Assembly (NCBI RefSeq): GCF_017744115.1
Contig: NZ_JAGHQW010000006.1
Location: forward strand, 62,001 to 126,000
Direction of reading: 5' to 3'
DNA length: 64,000 nucleotides
Source: Salinisphaera sp. G21_0
Lineage (GTDB): Bacteria; Pseudomonadota; Gammaproteobacteria; Pseudomonadales; Endozoicomonadaceae
Each line of letters starts with the position of its first letter. Position 1 is the stretch's first letter. The notes beneath the pieces were generated by a model. The model was not told the DNA's origin. It did no database searches and worked only from the letters and a program-made list of their open reading frames with translations. Positions 18,601 through 27,012 of the stretch are shown here, piece by piece. The translations under genes and the position numbers were made by a program.

Positions 18601-19021
18601 GGAGCTGTGGCAAGTTCGTTTACCCACCATGACCCTGAAGGAAAAGATTATTGTCGTTGCCGAGGAACTGCCCAGTCTGGAAACAAAATGGCTATCGTCA
18701 GCTACCGACAGGGCCCTTAAGGCAGAGATCAGGCGATTGCAACAGAAGGGCATCCTGCCTGCCATTGGCACGCCGCGACAATCTGAGCTGGAGCAGATAC
18801 TCAAACAACCGGACTGTGTCGGCGCTAAGATACTTAATGAGCGTGAGCTTGCGGTGGTGGCTGATGACCATGAAGGGAGAACCTTATACAGAATGGTGCC
18901 AAAACGAAGCAAAAGGCAATGCGCCGAGCCTGATAATGACGCCGGGCACCACAATACCGGCCCTGCCCCTAAACGACGGAGGAGTGGCTTCATACAAACG
19001 TCCGCTGTAATTATGCCTTGA
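15671..19021 (+). CDS. Second large protein with SidE-phosphodiesterase-like domain
   Basis: 1116 residues. Residues about 655-830 carry HFHGLDH (about 686-692), LYHDAVAEVEAKENEELRAA (from about 733) and RFGDTVDIMRV (about 811-821). The same three blocks in the same order occur in the 1696-residue protein at 2261-7351 (HGLQH, FHDSGREG, LHDADTLEVMRV). They fit an HD-like or SidE-type phosphodiesterase domain. The N-terminal 650 residues match nothing I recognise. The C-terminus has two basic clusters, PKRSKR at 1077-1082 and PKRRRSG at about 1100-1106, which look like nuclear-localisation signals. No signal peptide or membrane segment. A host-delivered enzyme is plausible but inferred. The start ATG is the first good codon after the AT-rich promoter region. 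Confidence 0.6.
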   Translation: MSLPVKATFQLVNTATDSNSLSSSEDASGIKSRKYTEYLCHGESEASTLVSSFYRNLGLTIRVVDVKKILAERTKINARSTKFRPFSCLFPGSKRVVVKPVSDLNEWKDIVINGVVTVHKPIADGIMKWAYKRDGATDKKGETTHAGLKKITDFAILKDKTMECRDESLFLTRSSGHVGRDGYLLHQPLLQKVENANDYPEIICPYNFDQTHCGYLLDFRREQCFINIARFMENILLLESGDDAGQMTKPAVIFLYDSFRGGLLPPVELNGTLLKKIADNARVFTRYPRSLDEERKLFNLLAHAGYKRFLQLLMNNIPDSVNAVANTPQPINMASIKQAIVNLEADKAVTMLSEIDDELINRIGLPTTLMDQLTYNPVFTYQDCKDYKYPDIDDFFRHHIGKNRSRKLMRTTFAAQGKICRALLKKNVFVPVILQGEDSLYNPLVCCLLIANGSRINFAGWGFKVSLSLFPIIAARKFYRENLLSEAELKIIRYETLWQIVSNSTTFIVTDPDKILKRFRKLVNTLARVLEQRYPAGRVQRQCRQIFSDELYTSFYLAIKASGLALKQVLEKGLSTQRYNDKALWDYVRCISSTMSRLHEGTIFYQDELYLIDKYRAINRFPGKDFRFDWLEALLATPPIFDQRESQRMGRYRALTLEAGQHYYQSPHPSQAKAIIAAGLNSCYRHFHGLDHALRTQLATEFLLEILTDFHLPFKKLLKLHQPLQELIPIAELYHDAVAEVEAKENEELRAAELFLRDMRELQQYPEPLIALVADALRNKNSNKMHPVPAPFTADDQCPEEELLLRRVLRFGDTVDIMRVYPPRPDFPAIKQTAGSAKLTAATLNDGYFHPEAIELLGVVNHPEFTQLIQAALLTFRNLASITGGWHNHSEVNPFSRKYGLSVDNDKRRLRIERAPEPYVCLRESLDDLVRLVIAQKAGVQPCFAEHSRHKDSTPAPDCWDPGIGFAGAYRKLHSEQELWQVRLPTMTLKEKIIVVAEELPSLETKWLSSATDRALKAEIRRLQQKGILPAIGTPRQSELEQILKQPDCVGAKILNERELAVVADDHEGRTLYRMVPKRSKRQCAEPDNDAGHHNTGPAPKRRRSGFIQTSAVIMP

Positions 19022-19046
19022 TATATTTCATTAGTTGTCAAAAATG

Positions 19047-19085
19047 GCACAGACGTTACACGATAGTGTACGTCTGTGGCATTTT
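19047..19085 (+). terminator. Hairpin after the second phosphodiesterase-like gene
   Basis: CACAGACGTTACAC pairs with GTGTACGTCTGTG (one bulged T) across a GATA loop, then ATTTTCC follows. It lies 26 bases after the stop and is a plausible intrinsic terminator with a weak T tract. The stem could also serve the convergent gene. Confidence 0.5.
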
Positions 19086-19134
19086 CCCGGGGTTCATCCT
19101 TTCACATGTTGTGAAGGTAAATTGCGGCCCTGGC

Positions 19135-20295
19135 TTAGAATTTTGCACTGAATTGCAACGCAGCGCCGTAGGTTTTATCCTCGCCCACCATAACCGCCGC
19201 ATTCAGGCCAAATATATCCCATGGCGACAAACCGACACCGGCTGTCAGCACATCCGCTGAATTATCTTCAAGGTCAGTCCGATAGCCTGCCGAGAGGCGT
19301 GCATGCTCCCAGAAGTCCAGGGTAACGCCCAGACTTGCATAGCGACTCTCCTGAACAGCACCGTAGCCACCGGTCGAGGTGAGCTGCAGGTCGCCCATTA
19401 CGGACACGATACCGTGTTCTACACCCACACCAGCCGTTAACTCAGGCTTTACCTTATACTCAGAGGTTGAGTTTTTTGACTTATAGGTTTTGCCAATCAG
19501 GTTTTTTGCCGTAAGACCAAAAGACAGTGTGTTATTAAGTTGATAGGCTGCTCCAAGGTCGATATTGAAGTTACTGTGACTGGACTCTGTATCCAGCAGA
19601 GCATCATCATCGAATGCCGCAACTGCCTCACTGTAGTCGATCAACGTTACTTGTTGGTATTTGAGCACCCCACCAATATTTAACTTGCCAGGCAAGGCGG
19701 TGTCTACTTCATTGGCGACAGCGATACCAACGTCAACAGTCATTACTGCGCTGGCTTCAACCTGAGTTTCCAGATCATCAATTGTCACAGCACTACTATT
19801 ACCGTTGTTTATGGCATCTTGTATCTCACCCCTGTCGCCAGCGCTAATCTCACCAACTCCTGCCGACATTTTCAGGGCGCTGCTAACATACAGGCTTGTC
19901 GGCATAACACTGTTCGGGATAGCAATAAATCCATTCCCTCCAGCTTCGACGCTCAGGTATTTATTGGCCAGGTTATCTAAAGAGTCCAGAGCCAGTTGCG
20001 CCTTTGCCTGATAATTACCCGTCGTGTCAGCAAGTGCATTCACGGCATCAGCTGCTTTGTCGGCTGTGTCGACCAGATCATCTTTATCCTGTAAAAGCAC
20101 ACCAATACCAAGATTCACACCAAAATCATCATCTTGATCAAAGGACGCCAAATGCGCAGGGTTTAGAATGTGCTGTGTGTAATCCCCGACAGCCACTCCA
20201 GCTCCACCTTGAGCTATTGTCCTGGCATCAAACGCCTGAGCAGCTCCGGAGAGAAAGACGGCTGTGGTCGCAACGGCTATTTTGTTAAGTTTCAT
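19135..20295 (-). CDS. TraF-type outer-membrane beta-barrel protein
   Basis: 386 residues. A signal peptide (MKLNKIAVATTAVFLSGAAQA) is followed by mature FDARTIAQGGAGVAVGDYTQ, the start seen in the conjugal-transfer-TraF/FadL-like outer-membrane family. Alternating beta-strand patterns (LNIGGVLKYQQVTLIDY, LSFGLTAKNLIGKTYKS) and a C-terminal Phe (ALQFSAKF) fit an outer-membrane barrel. Despite the family name it is usually not tied to conjugation, and no conjugation genes are nearby. It probably takes up or binds hydrophobic or small solutes at the cell surface, but no substrate can be named. Confidence 0.8.
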   Translation of the reverse strand: MKLNKIAVATTAVFLSGAAQAFDARTIAQGGAGVAVGDYTQHILNPAHLASFDQDDDFGVNLGIGVLLQDKDDLVDTADKAADAVNALADTTGNYQAKAQLALDSLDNLANKYLSVEAGGNGFIAIPNSVMPTSLYVSSALKMSAGVGEISAGDRGEIQDAINNGNSSAVTIDDLETQVEASAVMTVDVGIAVANEVDTALPGKLNIGGVLKYQQVTLIDYSEAVAAFDDDALLDTESSHSNFNIDLGAAYQLNNTLSFGLTAKNLIGKTYKSKNSTSEYKVKPELTAGVGVEHGIVSVMGDLQLTSTGGYGAVQESRYASLGVTLDFWEHARLSAGYRTDLEDNSADVLTAGVGLSPWDIFGLNAAVMVGEDKTYGAALQFSAKF

Positions 20296-20501
20296 GAAAT
20301 GCTCCCTGCTTTGTTAGTTTTATTGTTGTCCGTTATTACCAGACTACCACGGCACAAAGAGTATTGGCAGCGAGGGTTTCAAGGTAACTATCATTGATCT
20401 CCAAACTCCGTTGGTCCTGAGCGGAGTAGAAGGGCATCAACGCCATACCCTGAATAAAGACTGTATCAGTCCCCCTTCGAGCCCATGTTTATTCCCTCAT
20501 C

Positions 20502-21365
20502 TCATGGTTCACTTTTCCAGCAAAGCAGTAGATTGCTTAGCATAATCAGCGCAGTTCCGGCTAAAGTGAGCATAAATATCTCCTCATGAAATAAAAAATA
20601 ACCGGAAATTAATGACAAAATCATCTCGCTGTAGATAAAAGGTGCCAGATATGACGCTTCTGCCAAAGTGTATGCTTTTAGTAGAAAAAAGGAGGTGAGA
20701 TTGGCAAGCAAGCCCAGTAATGCGCCTCTGCCAATAGCCATAGTCGTCAGTTCCTGCCACTGAAAAAGGGTGATTGAGCCAGCAAGAAGTGCAGCCAATA
20801 GTGAGGTGAAAAATAAAGTGCTGAATACATCTTCATTATTTGCACATTGTTTACTAACCACAGCGAACAGGGAGTAACTGACAGCCACTATCAGAAGATA
20901 AACTACAGAACCCGGGCCAAGGCTGCCAAAACCGCCATCAATCACGACTAAAACCCCGAAAAAACCGATTAAGTTAGCGATGACTTTCACATCACTTAAT
21001 GGTTCACTTAAAATCAAGTAAGAAAACAGCAATGTCATCAGTGGAATTGAAAAAGATACTGCAGTTACCAGATTAATAGGATTGCGTTGCACTCCCTGAA
21101 ACCAGAAAAAGGTTCCGGAATAAATTAATATTGCTCTCAGTATTAACAGGAATGCATTTGCAGGTTTTAACTGACGATACTGCTTGTTATAAAAAATGAA
21201 GGGTAGTAATAGCAGTGCTGATGAGGCAAAACGAAGGAACAGCTCCTGACTTAAATACAGGCTATTACCCGATAGCTTGATAACAACATCGGTTAAATGC
21301 ATAAACAGAACACTTGCAAGACATAGCAGGATGCCTTTTGCTCTTTCAGGTTTCATAAATAGCAT
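20502..21365 (-). CDS. EamA/DMT-family inner-membrane transporter
   Basis: 287 residues with about ten hydrophobic helices arranged as two EamA repeats (residues about 8-140 and 152-282). Members export metabolites and amino acids by proton exchange. The first 20 bases overlap the end of the oxoamine synthase gene, so the two are co-transcribed and probably translationally coupled; MKPERAKG at residue 4 is an alternative start. As the last gene of a biosynthetic-looking operon it is the likely exporter of the product. Confidence 0.85.
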   Translation of the reverse strand: MLFMKPERAKGILLCLASVLFMHLTDVVIKLSGNSLYLSQELFLRFASSALLLLPFIFYNKQYRQLKPANAFLLILRAILIYSGTFFWFQGVQRNPINLVTAVSFSIPLMTLLFSYLILSEPLSDVKVIANLIGFFGVLVVIDGGFGSLGPGSVVYLLIVAVSYSLFAVVSKQCANNEDVFSTLFFTSLLAALLAGSITLFQWQELTTMAIGRGALLGLLANLTSFFLLKAYTLAEASYLAPFIYSEMILSLISGYFLFHEEIFMLTLAGTALIMLSNLLLCWKSEP

Positions 21366-22617
21366 TATTACTGTGTTTGTTGATCAGGTAATCCCGAATG
21401 TTTTGAAAGCAGGCCAGCAGTTCTTCAACTTCTTCCGGCGTATTGGCAGCCGTTAACGTAATACGATGCCCCTCCTGGCCAATAACCACCATCGGATAGG
21501 GTGAAACGGTAACGAGAATGCCCTTCTCAAACAGTAGATTTGCAGTTTCTATGGTGTCCTGATTATCACCTATCCTGACAAAAATAATCGGAAACCAGGA
21601 TTGATTTATCACCTCAAAACCCATTGACCTCAGACCATTAATGCACTTGTGGGTTAAAGCGAACAGTTTTTCCCTGTATTGGTTTCCCCGGTGCTCGTTG
21701 ATCACCAGACCTTTCGCCAGGGTGGCCAGTGAAGCTGTCGGGCAGGGGCCGGAAAGATCATAAGGCGTTGAAAAACCCTTGATAAAGCTCTGCATTTTTT
21801 TTGAGCAACCAACAAACGCCGCCAGGGATGAGTAAGCTTTTGAGCATCCCCCCACATAGATAATGTTTTCGTAGTCAAGCCCGTAATAACGGACGATACC
21901 ATTGCCTCGCTGCCCGTAGGGCATTGCTGATGTGGGGTTTTCTCCCACGACACCGAATCCATGGGCATCATCTATATACACAATGGCGTCGTACTTTTTA
22001 GCAAGCGCAACAATAGCCGGTACCCTGGCAAAATCACCACTCATGCTGTAAACGCCATCAATCATAATGACTTTTCGCTTATTGTTCTGGTGCTTCTGGA
22101 GGTGTAACTCTAATGTTTCAAGGTCATTTTGTGGGAAGGAGAGTAATGTTGCCCCGCTGTCTCTGGCTATTTTCGCCGCTTCGTACATGGTTTCATGACC
22201 GGATTTATCCAGAATAAGCACTCCTCCCCTACCCACCAGTGCGAGCAGCACGCCGATGGAGATCAGTGTCACGGTAGGAAAAATCAAGGTAGACTCCACA
22301 CCAATCAACGTAGCCAGCTGGTTTTCAATTTGTTGATAAATTGCCGGGCTGGCCACCAGACGACACCAGCTTGGATGCACCCCCCATTTCACGATTTCAC
22401 CGCGGATATCGTTCTGCATCTCTTCATCAAGGTCCAATCCCAGATAGTTACATGAGGCAAAATCAATCACCGAGTGATCTTCATCAACCCAGATTCTTCG
22501 TCCCTCAATTTTCACCGCCGTTAAATCATACTGTTTCATTTTACCCAGCATGGCATATATGTGAGCCCGACGATTCTCTGATTGATTAATTTCAATAATT
22601 TCATCTTCGAGGTTCAT
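21346..22617 (-). CDS. Alpha-oxoamine synthase family aminotransferase (KBL/BioF/SPT-like)
   Basis: 423 residues. A fold-type I PLP enzyme that condenses an amino acid with an acyl thioester and releases CO2. Visible are DDAHGFGVVGENP (aspartate binding the PLP ring), GGCSKAYSSLAAFVGC with the Schiff-base Lys in SKA, and the entry segment NYLGLDLDEEM. BioF, 2-amino-3-ketobutyrate ligase, serine palmitoyltransferase and CqsA share this fold. No biotin genes are near, so a specialised role, giving an alpha-amino ketone product, fits better. It begins 4 bases after the upstream gene and overlaps the exporter gene. Confidence 0.85.
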   Translation of the reverse strand: MNLEDEIIEINQSENRRAHIYAMLGKMKQYDLTAVKIEGRRIWVDEDHSVIDFASCNYLGLDLDEEMQNDIRGEIVKWGVHPSWCRLVASPAIYQQIENQLATLIGVESTLIFPTVTLISIGVLLALVGRGGVLILDKSGHETMYEAAKIARDSGATLLSFPQNDLETLELHLQKHQNNKRKVIMIDGVYSMSGDFARVPAIVALAKKYDAIVYIDDAHGFGVVGENPTSAMPYGQRGNGIVRYYGLDYENIIYVGGCSKAYSSLAAFVGCSKKMQSFIKGFSTPYDLSGPCPTASLATLAKGLVINEHRGNQYREKLFALTHKCINGLRSMGFEVINQSWFPIIFVRIGDNQDTIETANLLFEKGILVTVSPYPMVVIGQEGHRITLTAANTPEEVEELLACFQNIRDYLINKHSNNAIYET

Positions 22618-22621
22618 AATC

Positions 22622-25074
22622 TTATTTCCTTTTTTCCCACAATTGACGATTGAGAAATCGAGAAAAACCGAGTTTCATACACCCCTGATTGGACCATGCC
22701 TCTTTATCGCAGCGAACGTATGCAAACCGACACTTCCGTTGATAAGCAAGATTAATTCGAAACGCTAACATAGTTGAGTACAAACCCAGTCGGCTAAAGC
22801 GGATATCAGTTGCGCCTTCTGATAGAAAAGCCAGCCCGTTGATGCAGCTCATTGTCCCAATGGAAATTGTAAGATCCCCGAAACAGGCAGAAAAACATTC
22901 CAGGGAGTTGTTCTTATCCCTGCTATTTTTCCTGATTTTTTCGGTGAACTGTTCTGCCAATGATGACGGAATGTTGTTCCGCTCCTGATTTAGTTTCATA
23001 AAGTATTTCAGCTCATCTTTTTCAGTATCAATCTTCCTGATATCAATTTCAGACAATGACTTTTTATAAAGATTACCCAATTCCAACGGTGCATGCATGT
23101 TTTCTATGGGGAACTCATACCAAAGCTCTTCTTCTTCAGGTAATTCGATGTAACCTTCACTCTTTAAAAATTTGATATATTCACTGTCAGTGCCAGTATG
23201 AGTATAAACTCTCGGAAGGCTTGATCGTTCTGTGAAATAGGCTTCAGCTGTCTGCAACTCACTGTATGCCAGTGCGTCATGAATATGTATACAGTTGTAA
23301 TATGGCCGGTCAGCATCTTGCAGCCAGGAGATCTGATAATTGTCGTAACTATGAAGCTCATCAAAGCAGAGTAATTTCCATGCCTGGTTAGCAGTAAAAA
23401 TAACCTCTTTAATTTTGCTATTGTTCATCACACTAATGATGCCTCTACACTGAGTTACCCGGTCAATTTTTCCAGAAGATGTTTTGGGTAAATCCGATTG
23501 GTAATGAAAATGTGAGGGAATCATATAGATTGGAAGTTGTTCTTTTAATTGTCGAATAACTGTTTTTTCCGCCATCGGCAGGTTATTGATGGTTGAGTAA
23601 AAGCAATGTATCCGGCATTGGTCTTTTATAAAAACGGCACAGCATTCATATATTCCACTGATACTGGCAAGCGTCGATTCAATTTCTCCTAACTCAATAC
23701 GATATCCTTTGCAGCTTGATCATCAGGTCCCGTCGACCACGATAGTGCAGCACTCCCTGTTTATCCCGGAAACCATAATCACCGGTTCTCCAGAACTTGC
23801 CCGGATATTGGGCAAAAGGACTGGTTACCAGATATTTTCTGGTCAGGTCCGGCATATTCAGATAGCCATGACATACCGTAGGACCCTGGCACCATATTTC
23901 ACCAACCTCGCCAGCTCGGCACACCCTGGCCTCATCGACCACGAGGATTTCACTGTGATCTGCCCCGGCACCCAAAGGTATAGCGTTCTGGTGTTTATCC
24001 AAATCTCCGGGGGCAATATGAAAACTGGTAATAATATTGGTTTCTGTCGGGCCATAAATATTACTGAACCGGGTATCCGGTAATGATTCCATCAGGTGAC
24101 GTAGTTTAGCCACCGGAAATGGCTCACCTGCATAAATAATCTGACGAAGACTGGTGCTGTTTTGGCCAAGCCCTCCTCGATACGCAAGCGTTATTAATGT
24201 GGAGGGTGTTGTATATAATATGGATACACGTTCCCGCCTGAGTAATGAGACATAGTCCCTGTGTTTTTCAATAGAAGAACGTTGTTTTTGCCAGTCAAAA
24301 CAGACCAGCGCTGCACCAGCGGATAAGGTATTGAAAATATCAAATACGGACAGGTCAAACTTCAGCGGAGCTCTGGATATCACAACATCACCACAGGTCA
24401 AACAAACAAAACTCCTTTTGCATCCAATCCGTAAATGCCCTGGCGTTGCCATGGGACAACATGATTCCCTTCGGCACGCCGGTTGATCCTGAACTGTGCA
24501 GGATATAGGCTAAATCGTCACTATGACCACAAAGTGACTCTGACAAATGATGGGGTTGTTCGTCTATGTCAGTGGATGGTGATTGGATGAAATCTGAAAA
24601 GCAGATGATTTTCTCAGAGGGCTTTTCATGATTTCCAGAATTACCCGGATTCAATGCTGAGTCACCAAAGGTAATTATTCTTTCTATGTTGTCATTGTCT
24701 ACCAATTCAGGGAATTTGCTGAGCAGGGTTCCATCAGCCAGCAATAGTTTCATTTGGGTATTATCTATTATTTTGTTCAGCCTTTCTGAAGGGGATTGAT
24801 CATCCAGTGGTACGTAAGCACATCTGGCATTGAGAATACCCAATATCGCTGAAATACTCAGATGATTGACTGGAGACAGAACACCAATAAGTGCTACGTT
24901 TACATTTTCAGGTTGAAGCGCACAGATTAGCCTGGTAAACCCAGTTAGCAATTGATTCAATTGCCGATAGGTAACCTTTAAGCCTGACTCTTCAATGACG
25001 GCAATATGATCAGTGTACTGATCAATAGCCATTAATATGGGTGTGTGAAGTAAGCTTTGCGGTTTTCCATTCAT
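22622..25074 (-). pseudogene. Adenylation (AMP-ligase) domain fused to GNAT domain, split by two frameshifts
   Basis: Three open frames on the minus strand (25074-24388, 24452-23694, then to 22622) together encode one protein of about 815 residues. Part 1 has the ATP-binding loop HSSGSTGVPKG; part 2 has NIYGPTETN and the WRTGDYG core; part 3 begins with the usual C-terminal motif LPKTSSGKIDR and continues as a GNAT-like acyltransferase of about 270 residues. The first break lies in a TTTG tandem tract (three units at about 24402-24415); two units would restore the frame. The second lies at GCTGCAAAGG near 23711, where removing one C gives LKGYRIELGEIE. The gene overlaps the upstream gene by 4 bases (ATGA). 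No carrier-protein domain was seen. Sequencing error, slippage and true decay are all possible. Confidence 0.8.
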
Positions 25075-25718
25075 TTAGCATTAACACCTGTTGATTCAAA
25101 CTGTGACACATAATCGGTAAAAATAATATTTATATCATTGAAGGCATTTGAGTATTGATCAATTTTGCATTTCTTTTCACACAACCAATCTGCCAAGGAT
25201 TCAACAGGGCGGAATTTCAGGATGTTGTCAACCATGATTTCAATCGTACCTTCATCCCGGGTTTGGTAGACACTTTTCAGGTATTTTTTTAACAGTGCCT
25301 TTGATTGTATTCCATTCCCCCATGATGAAATAAATAGGATATCCCCTTTTCTAACAATACGTCTGACTGATTCAGAAAAATCCTTAATATAAAATGCAAC
25401 ATTAAACCAAAACACAAAAATTACATTTTCTTTAGTGATCTGGCTTCTGGTAATAGATTCAAAGTGTAAATTTATGAAGTTGATTACATTCGCATCACTA
25501 TTGACACGATAAAATGGATCTACAGCGTAATATCCTATGTCATGTGAAATAGCTAGATTTCGAAAGGTAAGTGGGCCAGACCCGACAACCACCATATTAT
25601 TTATTTTTGTATCGCTAATAATAAGATTTTGCAGAACGCCTGACTCATGCTGTAAATAAGGAGCTGTCAACCGCAGTGATTGACTGTTCAGCATATTTTG
25701 AGCAATATGTGAATCCAT
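25071..25718 (-). CDS. SAM-dependent methyltransferase-like or nicotianamine-synthase-like protein
   Basis: 215 residues. NMVVVGSGPLTFRNLAISHD followed by IGYYAVDPFY is a class I SAM-binding Rossmann motif (GxGP loop, then an acidic end of beta 2). The GSGPL form recalls nicotianamine-synthase-like enzymes that transfer aminobutyryl groups from SAM, but a plain methyltransferase is equally possible. FWFNVAFYIKDF and DILFISSWGNG fit the central strands. It is first in the operon, and its stop overlaps the start of the adenylation gene. It may modify the small-molecule product. Confidence 0.6.
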   Translation of the reverse strand: MDSHIAQNMLNSQSLRLTAPYLQHESGVLQNLIISDTKINNMVVVGSGPLTFRNLAISHDIGYYAVDPFYRVNSDANVINFINLHFESITRSQITKENVIFVFWFNVAFYIKDFSESVRRIVRKGDILFISSWGNGIQSKALLKKYLKSVYQTRDEGTIEIMVDNILKFRPVESLADWLCEKKCKIDQYSNAFNDINIIFTDYVSQFESTGVNAK

Positions 25719-25892
25719 CAGCGGCCAGTACCACTCGATTATTTTTTGTTGCTTGTCTGACAGTACAACTCGCCAAAAAGTTCATAGCAATAACGCTCAG
25801 CAGACACTGAAACGCAATGTCTTTATGTTCATGACGTTTGGAAATAGAGAAGTTAACCTGAATCCTGCTGGATAGTATAAAAGGTATATATT

Positions 25893-26852
25893 GTGAAAGC
25901 GTTGAAACTCGGCATTGTGATGGATCCTATTGCCTCCATCAATTACAAAAAAGACAGCTCCCTTGCCATGCTGCTGGCGGCCAGTCAGAAAGGCTGGCAG
26001 CTGTTTTACATGGAACAGGCCGATCTTTATCAGAAAGAAGGTATTGCCATGGGCAGCGTTAAGCCGTTAACCGTCAATGCTGACCCTGAAAACTGGTTTG
26101 CACTGGATGAGCGCCGGGAGATGCCGCTGGATGCGCTGGATGTCATCCTGATGCGCAAGGACCCGCCCTTTGATATGGAATTCATTTACAGCACTTACCT
26201 GCTGGAACAGGCTCAGGCGGCAGGTACTCTGATTGTGAATAACCCCCGCAGTATCCGTGACTGCAACGAAAAAATGTTTGCCACACTGTTTCCACAGTGC
26301 ACGCCTCCGGTGATGGTTTCCCGCAGTCCAAGGCTGCTGAAAGAGTTTGCAGCAGAACATGGTGATGTGGTGCTGAAGCCGTTGGATGGCATGGGCGGCA
26401 GCTCTATTTTCCGGACCCGGACAGATGATCCGAACTTAAGCGTGATCCTGGAAACCCTGACGGAAATGGGCCAGCGTCAGGCCATGATTCAAAAGTTTAT
26501 CCCGGATATTAAATCCGGTGACAAGCGCATCCTGATGATCGATGGGGAACCCGTTCCCTACTGCCTGGCGCGCATTCCGGCTGCCGGGGAACTCCGGGGC
26601 AACCTGGCCGCAGGCGGGACCGGTGAAGGACGGCCCCTGAGCGAGCGGGATCTGTGGATTGCCCGTCAGGTAGGGCCACAGCTGCGCAAGAAAGGCCTGA
26701 TCTTTGTCGGGCTGGATGTTATTGGCGACTACCTCACAGAAATCAATGTTACCTCACCGACCTGTATCCGTGAGCTGGACAACCAGTTTACACTCAATAT
26801 CGCCGGTCAGTTGATGGATAAGATTGAGGAAAAGCTCAAGGCCAGGCCCTGA
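25893..26852 (+). CDS. gshB: Glutathione synthetase
   Basis: 319 residues, the usual length. It joins gamma-glutamylcysteine and glycine using ATP in the cytoplasm. The N-terminus LGIVMDPIASINYKKDSS, the ATP-grasp region VVLKPLDGMGGSSIFR, and DKRILMIDGEPVPYCLARIP are all typical. The start is GTG at 25893 and matches the family's N-terminus. The order gshB-tonB-like-yqgE-ruvX is the same as in Pseudomonas and relatives. Confidence 0.97.
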   Translation: MKALKLGIVMDPIASINYKKDSSLAMLLAASQKGWQLFYMEQADLYQKEGIAMGSVKPLTVNADPENWFALDERREMPLDALDVILMRKDPPFDMEFIYSTYLLEQAQAAGTLIVNNPRSIRDCNEKMFATLFPQCTPPVMVSRSPRLLKEFAAEHGDVVLKPLDGMGGSSIFRTRTDDPNLSVILETLTEMGQRQAMIQKFIPDIKSGDKRILMIDGEPVPYCLARIPAAGELRGNLAAGGTGEGRPLSERDLWIARQVGPQLRKKGLIFVGLDVIGDYLTEINVTSPTCIRELDNQFTLNIAGQLMDKIEEKLKARP

Positions 26853-27012
26853 CCAGACGATTATTCTATAGACTGTTTTTTTCCAGCAGAATCTTGCCTA
26901 TAGTCTTAAGTTGGTTAGCCTCCCGGGAGCCCTTGATAAAAGGGCTCATATTGTAGTAATCAGGACGGCTCTGCTATCGGGCTTCACCAGGGAAAGCAGT
27001 AATCAGAAAGCT

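Noticed and set aside
19135-20295. Conjugation system suggested by the TraF-type name
   Set aside because: No other transfer genes are present; the family is a stand-alone outer-membrane barrel in many marine bacteria.
20400-20500. Stretch with CCTGAGCGGAGTAGAAGGG resembling a common bacterial repeat
   Set aside because: Only a short partial match without a clear second arm; not enough to call an element.
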